This document shows, one piece after another, positions 21,476-33,264 of a stretch of 64,000 bases of DNA (position 1 is its first letter; each line of letters opens with the position of its first letter). The stretch spans positions 310,001 to 374,000 of the forward strand of contig JAHLMK010000016.1 in assembly GCA_019915135.1 (NCBI GenBank), read 5' to 3'. The DNA comes from Strobilurus pachycystidiatus (Eukaryota > Basidiomycota > Agaricomycetes > Agaricales > Physalacriaceae). The notes beneath the pieces were generated by a model. The model was not told the origin of the DNA. It was given only the letters and a program-made list of their open reading frames with translations, and made no database searches. A program made the position numbers and the translations under genes.

Positions 21476-24092
21476 AGACACGGTATTCGTTGGAGACTTG
21501 AGAAGTTGTGGGAGGCAATCGCTCAGGGAGGATGCCAGCATTATATGAGCGCTTGCCTTCTGACGGCATGATGGTGGATCAATACATCGATTGCGAACAA
21601 CCAATTGATTCCATTTAAGGATCGACAGAGCGCCGACCGCAGGTACGACAGGGTACAACGCGCGATCCGAGTCTGGAAGTCAAGATAGCACTTCAGGACT
21701 GTAAAGCTCCCTCCCCATTGCTCTATCCCCGCCGTCTCGTCGTCTCAAGCTAAGCCGAGTTTACATCAGTGATAGCGGAGTGGTAAGTGATTGATACTGA
21801 CCCATTGCTTCGTCTCATAGTTCAGATTGCCACACTTGCCTATCTGTGGCGGTGACCTTTATTCCAACAACTCAGCCTGAGCAGCGCCCACGCTCTCCAC
21901 CATCTGATTCGTGGTGTCAAATTTGTAGGGCAAAGAGGCTGTGTCACCAGAAAAATGCGGGTGTCGTGCCTCGCTCACCCCCCGTGATAATGTCATGAAT
22001 CGTTCCTGACTTAAGAATGCTGGGTAACTCCCGAGCTCGCCCGCATTGACCGCTCTAATCCCGTTTCTTCGTGGCAGTGCGAACTACTTTCTACCACCCT
22101 CTGGAAAGATGTCGGAAGTTGCGCAGGCGATAAGGGTCACCTGATGGTCATTTAGCCAAGGTCGGTGGACCTTGACGTTTCCTTAAGATACGAACTCAGC
22201 GGCGGAAGATTTACAGAGACGAGTTCATTGAGTGTGAAACGAATGTCAGAAAAACTTCGGTCTGGGCATCTGGGCGGGAAGAGCCGAAACTTAGGGCCGG
22301 GCAAGGACCGTTGTCCCTGCCAGTGCTCTAGCTTTCGCGTGCTCATTAAATATAATCTCTCTGTTCTTAGATCGTAATAGCCGAGGCGCCTGGCGTTAGG
22401 GCTCTCCAGAACACATATATTAAATAGATGCCACCCAAAGCGAAGCCCCGAAAGACATTGAATCGACCATAGATATCCGACTTCAAGGCCAGCTTCGGCC
22501 AATGGACGTTCCTTACCCGCCCATCTTTTTGTCTTGCTGCACCTTCCGGAACCACCGCCATGAGCTTAAACAATGTGTACGTCGATGGGCAGATCCTCAG
22601 CCACGAGATCGTGTTGCTCAGTGGGCTGCTGGCCGCACATAGATACAGGAAGGAAGGACAGTGGCTCCACTAGTGTATTGCTGTCTCTCCTGCAACTGAA
22701 TTGCATGGCAGACAACGCAGTCCCGACAACCACATTGTCATGCGGCACCGATGCCTTGAATAGTCGACCGATCGGAAGCATCGCACAATCGATACCTTCG
22801 CCGTTGGAAAGATGGCCTAGAGAGCCTGCGGAGAACTTGCGGTCATACACGAGGCTCACAGGCTGTCACAGCAAGAGGTGCCTACAGTGATCAGCATTGG
22901 GAGGGAGGGAGGATCACGATCCAAAAATGACGTGTCTGTATGAGTGATGTAGTCTCGTATACGCGCAACGTCAACAGTAAGATTTAGAAGGCACTCGACG
23001 TTGTGGAAGCAAAGAGGACCAGAGGCGAAGCGAAGAGAATCACGTCCGCCTTCGATCGGAGGGTTTGCATCTAGTATTACTAGGTGAGCCAGCGGACACC
23101 AATTGGCGAAGGAGAAAAAACGGATCTCATCGTTCGGGCGCACATCACAAGAAGGACCAATCTCCTCAATCGTGCCCGTGAGGGCCGGCAGTGGGGGCAG
23201 GAGCATGCGAGACGACCAACCATAGCAGAAAGCCGATGCTATTAGGCAGCACGCTGTCAATAACAACGTCTCCCGACAGGCCACACAGCTTGTTCAGCTG
23301 CTGAAGCAACAGCTCAGACGTCGTTATGGGTGATGAGGGAAGCAAATAATTCAGAGATAGTAATCTACTGTCACGGTTGTTTGGTCTCATTGTCGACGCC
23401 CAAGATCAGCGCACAGCTACACACACGTTCCGATTGAGTTGTACCCATCGGAAGGCTAGTCTAAACAAATGGGATGCACTGCTCACAGGACGGAATGTTG
23501 TTGCCTGATCTGAAGCTGAATCGAAGAGCATCAAAATCTGAAACGGGTTGGAACAAGCATCATATACATACGTTGCTGCATGAGAACCTCGGTTGATGTG
23601 TAGGGTAGTGGAAATGCGTGGCTATCCGCGTCGTCCAGTGCTCACCAGCCGCGCTACGTCCAGAAAATGGTTTTGGCAAGAGGAACGGAGGCGAATCCCC
23701 TTGATGTGCTCAGTAGCGGGATCGCAGAGGATTGTCCCTGTGGGTGGGTAAGCCCAACACAAGGTTCAGACCGAAGTCGTGAGTGAATGCTTCCTATGGA
23801 CGTTGTAAACATTGTTCCTTAGTGGAATTAGCAGGACAACCTTGTATCCGGGGACCCCATGCACAAACAAGAGCAAGCAAACTATCATCCCGTGATTGCG
23901 CACGAGTCCCCTGTCGTTCTTCACTCCAGGACCACCAAAGTCCACCGCATGAATCGTCACTGGGCTGGGAGGCCAAACATCATTCAGCAGCAGTCGCTAT
24001 TGAAGACGCTCACGAGGGGCATATTATCTTACCGGGAATGCACGGCCACGGCTGGGATGGCTAACATGGGCTAACAGGCTTACGACTATGCC
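21476..24092. other. unresolved region with possible exons on the minus strand
   Basis: The best coding-like stretch is minus 23284-22856, with a hydrophobic start and the words RFFSFANWCPLAHLVI and LRFASGPLCFHNVECLLNL. It continues a frame seen at 23390-23290 only by a frame change. Minus 22859-22566 and 22502-22152 are open but unlinked. No named family is recognised; a decayed gene is possible. Confidence 0.3.
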
Positions 24093-24323
24093 TTACCCGG
24101 CCTCAACTTTTTTTGCCTCGATAACTGCGACTTCTCCATCTGGTAGTCTTTGGGCTTTCATGGACGTCTCATGACCGTCAGAGCCAGCTAACTTCAAGCT
24201 CAAGCCGTTGTGGCGCTCACCGAGCGAAGTACGTGTGATTACGGCGGACCATTCAAAGTTTGCGAGTTTGACGCTATCTGCAGACATGACATACGCCTCC
24301 GAGTCAAATCGCACGATTGTCAT
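24093..24323 (-). CDS. possible small protein or first exon, unknown
   Basis: An ATG-initiated frame of 76 codons (MTIVRFDSEAYVMSADS to EAKKVEAG) has an even, protein-like composition with alternating hydrophobic residues suggesting beta strands. The stop overlaps a good donor (GG|GTAAGG), so it may be only the first exon of a longer gene running to about 23766. No family is recognised. Confidence 0.3.
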   Translation of the reverse strand: MTIVRFDSEAYVMSADSVKLANFEWSAVITRTSLGERHNGLSLKLAGSDGHETSMKAQRLPDGEVAVIEAKKVEAG

Positions 24324-24988
24324 GGCTCATGACCCTACATAGCCGAGCCAAAACTTCGTAACTCAGTGCTCTTGTCCGTCCGGAGCCTGTTACCTACGCC
24401 GCCGGGGCTCACTAGTAGTCCCTCAATGTAGGAATTTCTCGATGAATTCTCGACATTGTCTTGTACTCGCTGCACTTACATGAAGATGTTACTGCAACAC
24501 TGACCCGAAACAATTTATGCCCATATAGATGTGTTCGCTGTGCGAGAGAAGCCTCCGCTGACTCTGTTCTAAAAATGCCAAAGGTAGGTGGATGTGCCTC
24601 TGATGGTGGCGCGCTTACCAAGTCTAGGACACCCCACTCCGGACCGACTGGGGACTGATGATGGTCGTTACTTCAGACTCGAGGGGCTGGCTAGACTGTT
24701 GTCGAGTCATCTGCATTCAAGACTAGGTATACGTCCCAGTGACAACCAGTGCTTTCTCTACAAAAAGGTACTGGAAGACCGCATTGACCAAATGCACCCG
24801 CTCCACCAGCCCTCCACCTTCGCCCTCATCGCCTCCCTGATGCGATCACATCAATTCCAGATTGTCCCCGCGTATGAGGATCCTTGATTGGCGCGCCGAG
24901 AACCTTGATACCGAGCGGCATCCCGTAAATTCATTTTGGTATAAAGGTGAATACTGAACACTCTGGACGAGACACTGACCTCTGACCT
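24324..24988. other. 5' flank of the next gene
   Basis: No gene seen; presumed promoter region between divergent transcription units. Confidence 0.4.
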
Positions 24989-26440
24989 ATGCCTCTCATT
25001 GCACAGGCTGACGCCGACTGGGTGATCTCTTCCTTCATCGAGGAGGAAATCGAGTTAGCTTTCTATGGTTTGTCCGGTGTCGCCCGAAAGAATACCTCCT
25101 GAGTGGCTTTGTCTTTCCAGGATTCTATGCCGCCATTGCACTCATGTCTTCAGCTCTCCTCATGTGAGTGTCTCCCCGTCTCGCCCGCTCCCACAACTTC
25201 ATGGCCCTGACTCCAACTCCAACGCAGACACAAAGGCTTACGCAACTCATATGCACGCATTGGGCTCTTGCTTGTCACGATTGTGATGTTCGGTCTCTGC
25301 ACGGGGCATGTCTATATCGATTCTACGTTCTACATCATCCAGTTCCCGACTTTGACCTCCGACCAAGAACCATACAATCCGGAGTGGTTGTTGCACAGAA
25401 CCGATAGGCTAAGGATCGATGGCATGATATTTAGGCGTATCTGCGTAAGTTCTTGCTTGTCAAAAACTGATCGGGGCGTTGTCTGACAGTGCGTGGGGCA
25501 TAGTATTTCCTCAGCGATGCGGTCGTGGTCTGGCGGACGTGGTGCATATATTACGACAATATATGGGTCAGGATCTACCTTGTGTTCGTTCTCGCTGCTA
25601 CTGGCGGTGAGCGTTTTCCCTATTATATCACGAATCGGAATGCTGACAGCGCCTTTCCTAGGAACATCAATCGCCACAGGAATCATACAGTATCACGTCG
25701 CTGGGAAAGTCACAAATCCTCTCGGCACAGTGTGTCTCCTAGTCACGAACTTCAGTACGACAGTCCTGTGTGCTTACAAAGTCTGGTAAGAACCAGTATC
25801 TTGCTCGCTCACTTCCCCCATGCTCACCGTGACATAAGGCATTATCGTCGATTTATCAAATCGGCTTATGGAGGGCGCCGGAGGAAGACGCTTGTAGAGA
25901 ACATTCTCCTCATTCTTGTTGAATCAGGCTCTTTGTATTGTGTATTCTGGGTATGTATATGAGCTGTGCTCTGTCCTTCGGCTGACTTTGACCTTGCAGC
26001 TGCTCTTCATGCTCGGTGACTATGGTTATTTCTCGGGTGGCCCCCTTGGTCCCGAGTTTGGGATGGAGTATTTCATGCCTCATTTCTCAGTCAGTCCATT
26101 TCCATATCATATGTCCGGTAATGCTTATTAGATGCTCTAGGGAATCTACGTCTCCGTGATTGCTCTGGCCGTCGTCATTTCCAAGAGCTCTTCCGAGACC
26201 TTCTTCTCTATCGTAGACCGTGACCTACAGAACCAATTCCCCGTCAAGGACGTGCCTTTGGAGAAGATGCAATTTGCCCCACCCGCATTGCCTTGGAGCT
26301 CGAACGGGGAAGGGTCTGACTCGCTGACAGTCACTCGAGGTGGCGATGGAACCACGTCGATTGTCGATTTGGGCAGGAGAGAGTCGGATACTACGAATGT
26401 GGGAGAGGCGTCACGGCATCATGATGCGGATGTTGTATGA
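24989..26440 (+). CDS. seven-TM type basidiomycete membrane protein
   Basis: Eight exons joined by short introns give a clean model. It starts MPLIAQADADWVISSF and passes through AFYGFYAAIALMSSALLI, RIGLLLVTIVMFGLCTGHVY, YFLSDAVVVWRTWCIYY, VCLLVTNFSTTVLCAYKVW, RRKTLVENILLILVESGS, LLFMLGDYGYFS and SVIALAVVISKSSSET, about seven hydrophobic helices. It ends in a polar tail with PALPWSSNGEGSDS. The VVVWRTW and HYRRFI...ESG.IYC-like pattern is that of a widespread agaricomycete family of unknown function, distinct in detail from DUF6533. It probably sits in the plasma membrane with a cytosolic tail. It is the only single-copy member of the membrane-protein genes in this window. Confidence 0.82.
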
Positions 26441-26772
26441 ATCCCTCTGAGAACCGTTACTCATGTGAGGATTTCAAAGTCATGGTTAGTCCAACATGTA
26501 CTCGTCTAGATCGTGAATGATTGGAAGAATGCAACATTAGTGTACACTTTGCCCCCCTGTTTCATTTGCTGACTTTGAAATGGATTCTCCCGGAGCTAGC
26601 TCTCTTGAGCGTATACAGAAATTCCTGAGTTCATAGGCACGACGGTCGCATGGCTCAGAGCACATCGAAATGAACGCGCCAAAACGACCGAAAAGTCGGT
26701 GGCAGTAAAACCACGTGGCGAATTTAAACACCCGATGTGATTTGAAAATGGTCCCTCTTTCCATTACAACCA
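26441..26772. other. intergenic
   Basis: 3' flank of the membrane protein and presumed promoter of the F-box-like gene; no gene seen. Confidence 0.5.
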
Positions 26773-28015
26773 ATGCCTCCCAAGAAAAAAGCACGCTCCG
26801 TGGCTGCAATTCCCCGCGCGCCCTCTGTTGCTGCCGGCGTTGGAAAGCCCCTCTTTCCTACCCTCCCTGTCGAGATTATCCTGCGCATAATCGACCTCGG
26901 CGCCCCACTCGACGTCAACGAGCCCCTGGATAGGGATGAGCTACTCTTCGCGCTTTCGAGGACGTGTCAAAGGTCGAGGTATATTACGCTCACCATGAAA
27001 TGGGCCTTATTTGACGTGACGAGGACGCGTTATAGCGGGGGTAGGTCTTTCCTTGCGATCTTCATGACACGCGCCTGAAAAAATGTGATAGATTGGTCGG
27101 TAGGGCTGCCGAATGATTTAGAGCGGAAAAGCAAAGTCATCTTGAAGCTGACGCATGTCCACTCTCTTGTCAAGTACGCGATTTCCTGACTCTTTTCGAC
27201 GTTGGCGCTAACTGGGCGACCAGAACTGTTCGCGTCATTCTTACCCGCCGGCGCACGGGGCAGGTGCTGACCGCCTTTGCTGACTGCCTCGACAAGCTCA
27301 CGGCTGTCACCACACTAGAAATCACACATGCCCACACCGCCATGACCACGCACCTGAAAAAAGGCTTTGAAGGGTACACCTACCCTGGCATACGCAACGT
27401 CATACTGCCCACGCAGGCGCATAACGTTTTGCGTTGCTGTACGGGTGTGAGGAGTGTTACGGCGAATGACATGAACCACGAGTGCTCGAAACTCATTACA
27501 GCGATTTCGTCGTCGTGTAAACAAGTTCAAGAATTGAACGACTTCCGGCTAGAGGGAAATAACGTCAAAAGTATGTTCTACTCTATTGGTATCGTTGCAC
27601 CGTAACTGATATCCGCGATAGATCTCCTCAAGGCTGCACCCAATCTCACCAGTATACAATTCAGATGTTTACCTGAGAAGGTTCGTACCTGATTTATAGG
27701 CAAATTTCAAGGCTTGTTGAACTAGGCGTCCAGGACACTTTGGATAAGCTGAAACCATTCAAGTCACTGAAGCATCTCACCGGTACGGCTGGGACCCACT
27801 GGTGTGTCCGTCGTGCACTACCAGTCCCGGCGAATTTCCAAGATGTCCTGAAGCAGGAGGAGGTCAAAGAGTTTGTATCTGCGGCAAAGGCCTTCTTGAG
27901 GGATAGGAAAGGTGCCACCCTTGTTTTAGATCATCGCGGGGAAGTTTCTAGTTCAGCATCACCCGACAGCAGACCGGTCGAACAGATCATTTGGTCGCAT
28001 ACCGTCAAACTCTAG
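26773..28015 (+). CDS. F-box-like protein with leucine-rich-type C-terminus
   Basis: Exons 26773-27040, 27092-27173, 27224 to about 27570, then a short exon with LLKAAPNLTSIQFRC, then about 27726-28015 join in frame. The N-terminus is basic (MPPKKKARS). Residues 27-50 read PLFPTLPVEIILRIIDLG, the classic start of fungal F-box domains, followed by a CQRSR helix end. The remainder has LRR-like strands such as LTAVTTLEITHAHTAM, CCTGVRSVTAND and LKHLTGTAGTHW. Such proteins usually recruit substrates to SCF ubiquitin ligases. The last junction uses donor GTACCT about 10 bases after an alternative GTTCGT. The substrate is unknown. Confidence 0.75.
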
Positions 28016-28743
28016 GATATACTAGATATATATTTGATTTGCTTCAGATTCGCGTTCAGCCTGTCGTCGCTTCGCTTTCCTGTTCTTTGCTTCAATTATG
28101 CCAAACCCAGGCAGCGTTCACTGCGAGCATGTACTGGTTTTATTCTCTCGGACTTGATTTACGTCTCTTGGACACCACTGTAGAACGTAATTGAGGTACC
28201 TCTATAGTCTTCCTAGCTCATGTACGTCCACGAGCTCTCCTTCTGATTATGTATGACCAAGATCGCGTGTGTTCGACTTGGCTCGAGCCGCGTATTTGCC
28301 ACTTCGATCGAGGAGTCTACCGGACTCTCCCTTGATGGTGCCAGATTCCTGAGGTTATAGCAGTCAAAGCTCTGGACCGGGTGAGAGGCATTAACCTGAA
28401 TAGTAGTGCCTCAGCCTTGCATTACTGCACATATTCCGATGCAAGAGCTTAAGTCCAAATTAGCGAGATGCTTCAAGTATGGCATATTATACTTTCGCCT
28501 GTCTCCATCACTGAGATACTCGCGTCGGGCCATGAGCTGAATACCGCAAGACTTCGAAGGCATGTCCGCCACAGTTCGCGATTCGGATCACCGGATCGCC
28601 TTCCGGACGAGGCGGTGCACTCGGTGATCGCCATCAGATTGGCAATTCAATCTGCATCTTGCTTCGAACTTTGACGGTCGCATTTGCCCGCTACTCTACT
28701 TCCCTTTCTCGACGAAACACTCTTTTTCAGCCAATCTGACATT
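28016..28743. other. intergenic, nothing recognised
   Basis: 3' flank of the F-box-like gene and upstream region of the cysteine-rich gene. A small plus frame at 28468-28674 looks incidental. Confidence 0.45.
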
Positions 28744-29247
28744 ATGGATCCCAGCGACTGCTGTGCTTGTTGCTGTTGTTTTGTATGTCTTGGTACGTGC
28801 TTCTTACCTTAGTAGTGGTAACAGCATGTTGAGCAGACGGAACAGCCACGACCTGTGGTCGAATCCCATGCTTATCAGGTCTATGTACGCTGAGGGTCAC
28901 TTAACGTCTGCCGTATTCCTTAATCTCTTTGCAAAGGTGGAAAAAAGAAAACCACGGATGCCGACGACGATGAGATCGTATACCCGATGGCGGATACCAA
29001 CCAGCCGTACAAACGACCCGACCGCATGCGCCCTCCTCCTCCAATGGCGTCGTATCCACGTACCTCCCTTGACGATCCCACCAGACCCTCCCGTCACGGC
29101 AACCAGCCGCCCAGAGAGTTCGGCGCATCACCGCCACCACCATATATGCCCAACTCCCATCCTGGCCCACGCCAAGGGCACCTCACGCCGGCCACCCTTC
29201 AGTCGGGACACCCGTCCTCTCATACCCGCGGACCATCGTCCGGTTGA
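28744..29247 (+). CDS. poly-cysteine, proline-rich small protein
   Basis: A 49-base first exon (28744-28792) begins MDPSDCCACCCCFVCL and splices (GTACGT...AAAG, 144 bases) to 28937-29247, which reads GGKKKTTDADDDEIVYPM then a Pro-rich tail ending GPSSG. Total is about 119 aa. Seven Cys lie within 11 residues at the N-terminus with no disulphide-type spacing. This suggests palmitoylation or membrane anchoring, as in other short fungal proteins that begin with a Cys run, followed by a disordered cytosolic tail. The first exon is too short to be found by simple ORF scanning; the perfect frame join supports it. Confidence 0.7.
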
Positions 29248-29671
29248 GTCTCGAGGGAGGTGGACATGATCGTTAACAGAGCATATTACCCACTCCACGC
29301 GCCGTTCTTCCGTATCTTCATTCCTTTCTACACGTTCTTTTGTTCTCTGCGAGCGTCAGCCTGTACTACTCTCACCGTCGATTGCTCGACTGGTCATGCT
29401 TCCATGCAGTTTCGTGACACAAATCTATCCGAGTCGGCGTGTTCGTATACAGGTGCGTTGGGATCTCTCAATAGTCTTCATATAGCCGTATATTTGGGGT
29501 TGTACAGATGATTGGATGTATGTGCTGACCACATTCCCGTAACTAGATAGAGTCTGCGAGCGACCGTGTCTTTGTGCCCTCTGTTCTTATGTAAATGTTC
29601 GTTTGCTCTTCTCCCCCTCCTTCTCTCTCCTAAGTGCGACGAAGATATTGGGCACTCTTCACAGACTCGTT
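29248..29671. other. convergent intergenic region
   Basis: Probably the 3' UTRs of the flanking genes, which point towards each other. An open frame at 29260-29511 is not convincing. Confidence 0.45.
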
Positions 29672-29992
29672 TCATCCCCTCCCTCCAAATCCTCCGACAG
29701 ATGAGCCAGGGCCGTACTCTCGCGAAAGCTTATCAAGAATGTCCCACTCCCTGTCTCCGGGCCTCGTGGCGGGAGCCTTAAGCGGCTTTGTGGCGGGAGC
29801 CTTAAGTGGCTCAGTGGCGGCAGCCGTCGATGGCTCGACTGCGGCTGTGGAGGCTGAAGGAACTGGATCGGCGGTGGATGATTTCGGCTTCGACTTGAAG
29901 AAAGATTTCAGTTTGGACTGGGAGGAGGATGCCAGCAACGGCGTGGTGGATGAGAAGGTGCCGGTGGACTCGTTCGAGTGATTGGTGGACAT
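29672..29992 (-). CDS. small Ala/Pro/Ser-rich hypothetical protein
   Basis: A single exon of 106 codons begins MSTNHSNESTGTFSSTT and is followed by a basic SKLKSFFKSKPKSS and a duplicated KAPAT(K/R)P unit encoded by a direct DNA repeat (about 29767-29815). It ends with DREWDILDKLSREYGPGSS and a Gly-rich tail. Low complexity suggests disorder. The last 25 residues look like a conserved short helix. No family is recognised. The start was chosen at the second ATG, because the first lies in a basic leader without support. Confidence 0.55.
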   Translation of the reverse strand: MSTNHSNESTGTFSSTTPLLASSSQSKLKSFFKSKPKSSTADPVPSASTAAVEPSTAAATEPLKAPATKPLKAPATRPGDREWDILDKLSREYGPGSSVGGFGGRG

Positions 29993-31034
29993 CGTGATAT
30001 GTGAGAAGGGTAGGCGATGCGATGCTCGTTTACTTTTGCTCTTCAAGATGCCCGTTATGCTTGCCTTATACTCTCTGCGTTTTGATGAGCTCGGAACCGA
30101 ATGGTCACTGCTGACAGCACCGAAGGTACTGGACTACGTATATGACTCAACCAATTCTTACTTCCTCTCAGGTCTCCCACAGAATCAATACATCGGTATT
30201 TCTGCTGTTCCGTCCAGGAACTTACGGATCTCACACGCGGGGTGAATGTTTGCTATTTCCTGCAACCGTCAACGTGCGGATCAGGCGTTCGACATGATCT
30301 GGGTAGTCAAGCAGTGAGCTCGTGTGATGTATCTCAGAACCAATGGAATGGTTTCGGAAAGAGAAAATCACTGGCAAAATGAATATCTGGCACGCAAGGG
30401 CGATGAGTTCTACGCAGTAAGTAGTATTCTAATGTACTAGGGGATGCTTCCATTCCAACACCCATGCACTTATCACTAGCAGAAACAGAGCATATTGTGA
30501 TACAAAGGATCAGAAACGAACATGCCAACGTACAATCCAAGCTCACAGAACGGCTCGAGCGATAAGAAAAGACAAAGAGAAGCACAGTCAGACTTCACCG
30601 TACTCACGACGCTCCAAAGCTGTAACAATAACATTCGGACGGCATTCTGTTTCAATAGAACGCTATCATTCTAAGACCTGGACCCACTCTATTTCGCTCT
30701 ATACTCACGAAATAAGGCCACCCTAGCTTCCTCCACCCTAGAGTATGAATAATTAATAGCGATGTGGTACATCCGCACAACGGCGCTTTGCCGTCGCCGT
30801 ATCGTGTCCGAGATTCATACACAGCTCCCAGACTCACGCTCTACGTCCGTGGAACGCGATCGAGCCTTTGCGCCACATGCAGGCGTAGTACGTAAAACGC
30901 GCTGCTGCAGTTTCGCCTGCAAGCAGAATTATTAGAGTGATATTCGGCAGTGAATGCCTTCGCAGGAGAACAATAACGATAATTTGATGGTGGCGCGCTG
31001 TGGATTCTGATGTTACATTGGTTTGATGGGCGCT
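29993..31034. other. unresolved region
   Basis: Minus-strand fragments such as AGETAAARFTYYACMW (near 30900), RMYHIAINYSYSRVEEAR (near 30740) and the hydrophobic frame 30585-30334 are flanked by plausible splice sites and might belong to a small or decayed membrane-protein gene. I could not build a continuous model. Confidence 0.3.
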
Positions 31035-31676
31035 CTAAAGTCGTGGCGGTCTATAGTCAGTGAATGCGAAGTCAGTCGATGTTGTGAGTGGAAGACGTCG
31101 GTGACAGAAGCTGACCTGAATCTTGTGCTTAATGCTCTGTGAGGAGATCAGCGAATGCTTGGGGGGAGAAGCAGAGAAAGACTAACTTGAGGATTGTGAT
31201 GCGAATGGCGAATATACGCTTAGGCTTCCTGGGCTTCTCGGAGGGTGGCGGTGGGTCTGTGAGTACCGCCCGACCGTCGGCGACCGCAGTCTTCGACCCT
31301 TGTACTATGCGACACAATGTTAGCGAGCTTCATGATGAGGTGCGGGAAGCGACGCACCAATGGGCGGGTCCTTTTCGACTGGTACGATAAGCTGCTGCAT
31401 TTCCTCCACAGTAATGATAGCTGATATTCGCAGTGGCGACGGGGTCTCGGCCGACGTTCGAGGTCGCATCTCGCACTGGAAGCCCATGCTCGGTCTCCTC
31501 CTCGGATAGCGCCCCATTGAGTTACGCCTGCGCCTTGGCCGGCGGTCATCGAACACATGCGGTGCAATCCCGTTGATGACCTCCTTCGACGTCGGCTTGA
31601 AGTTGGCGATGGCGGCCGCAAGCGTCGCTTGGTCATAGATGGGGAGCCTGGCTGTGTCGGATGCCGACGACGACAT
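31035..31676 (-). CDS. hypothetical 157-aa protein, basic C-terminus
   Basis: Exons 31676-31358, 31304-31187, 31136-31116 and 31050-31035 join perfectly in frame (474 bases), including a 21-base and a 16-base exon that simple ORF scanning would miss. The start is MSSSASDTARLPIYDQATL. An Arg-rich stretch (RRPRRRRNSMGRYPRRR) follows, then ISAIITVEEMQQLIVPVEKDPPI, and the C-terminus PPPPSEKPRKPKRIFAIRI ends FRPPRL. No signal peptide. No domain is recognised; the short helix AIRITILKAL may be a conserved motif. Confidence 0.6.
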
Positions 31677-33264
31677 GGAATGGGGACGGTAGATGATGGG
31701 CGCGTGGGTGACGGGCGAAGAAGGAAAGAATGCACGTTTCAACGCGGCTGGTATAAATTGGGTATAAAGGGAGAGGAAGCGTGCCTTATCAGCGAAGATG
31801 CCGTTAATAACGCAACCCTGACTGCGTGCGGCTCTTCGCACCGCTTCGCGTTGCAACACAGTGCCTACTCGGAATGAGTGGCAACGACGTCGCTGTGACA
31901 AACGCGCGATAAGACCGCCTTCGATCAAGACGTCTGTCGCGTGGCGTCAGCGCCGTCTCGATAGGGAGGTCTTGACTTGACTCTTGACGTCCACTTGTCA
32001 AGAATTAAGCGAGTTCATACTTTCGGTCTCGCTCACAACGCGACCCGCGATGAGTCCTTCAGGTTCTCGTTTCTCTTCAGATAAAGGCAGAGCGGCAGAC
32101 CAGACGTAGCCTGGATTCGACTTCGATGGATGGACTAGGGCCAAACTAAGTTTGAATCAAGCGCTGGCAGATTTCGAAGGTGTTGCCAGACAGCAGCTGT
32201 ATTCGATTCATTTGCGAGCTCATCGACTCGAACGCAATCGCGTACGATAAGGAAGATGAGAAATGAATTGAGATTGCAGGGTGACGCGTGCCAGCTCACA
32301 TCTCGATCTTCGACGCTGTCGTCGTCGTGGAAAAGAGTATCAAAGTGGCAGTTAGCATGCCCATCAAGGTACTTAGCTCTCGGCCAATTGAGACTGCCGA
32401 TTCCCTCTGCACGTAAGCGCTCAGCGGATGCATCTTCGTCACGACGTCACTATGCCTCTCTAATCTGCTTGTTGAGATTAGTACCACAGCAAGACACATT
32501 GAGCGACTCACGTCCCCAAGATCTTTTGCAGTGTCTATCGTATAGACCTGAATAGAGGACCACATACATATGGTCAGATTTGCGCTAGGCTGTCTGGACA
32601 ATAATCCACGCCACACAACCAGGCCTGGAATTGACGTCTACCACAAAGCTCACTAGCGGCTACTGGATCTCATCCTTCGAACTGTTCCGCACACCGCGCC
32701 CGGGACCTTCCTTCTAAGATTCTTCTCCCTTCTTACGAACGTTGAAGCATCGTCGGGCGTGCCCGGGCCCACGTCTGAGCCTTATATGTCTCTACTAGCG
32801 GTAAGGTTCGCTCCGCGCCCTTCCCTGGCCGATGGGCGCGTTCAGCGCATCCGCTGCGTGAAGGAAAACCAGTAACCGCTGTAACGTGATCGTGCTTCAT
32901 TGGCAGGGGTGTATAACAGAGACACTGGACTCTAATTTACCGATCGGGTATCAGCACACCGTTGACTATGCGTAAGTGGAGCTAGTACTAATTGAGGCAT
33001 CTAAACGAAAGGTCTTCTTGGACGACATACAGTAGGCGCTCCTCCGAAATCCACGCCATTGGTGGCGTAGGGCGATGTCGAGAGATCCTTATATTGATCG
33101 ATTTGGTAGTGATAAAGTTACAGAAATGTCGGTGGTACACATCGTCTCCTCACGGAATAAGTGTGTCTCTAACTGGCATCATTGGTACCGTCAAGATCGG
33201 GCGCAATCAACGTCTGAGTGAATGGGTAATCGGCTACGACCGCCTCGTAGTCCCGAGGAACTGA
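31677..33264. other. no supported gene
   Basis: A minus-strand stretch at 32616-32296 (words SRSMCLAVVLISTSRLE and MLTATLILFSTTTTASK, ending at a good GTGAGC donor) resembles part of a multi-TM protein but lacks partners. 33181-33264 still aligns with the distal flank of the paralogous unit near 38400. Confidence 0.35.

Noticed and set aside
32296..32616. Hydrophobic minus-strand frame as an additional membrane-protein gene
   Set aside because: Only one possible exon with a good donor; no matching upstream or downstream exons.
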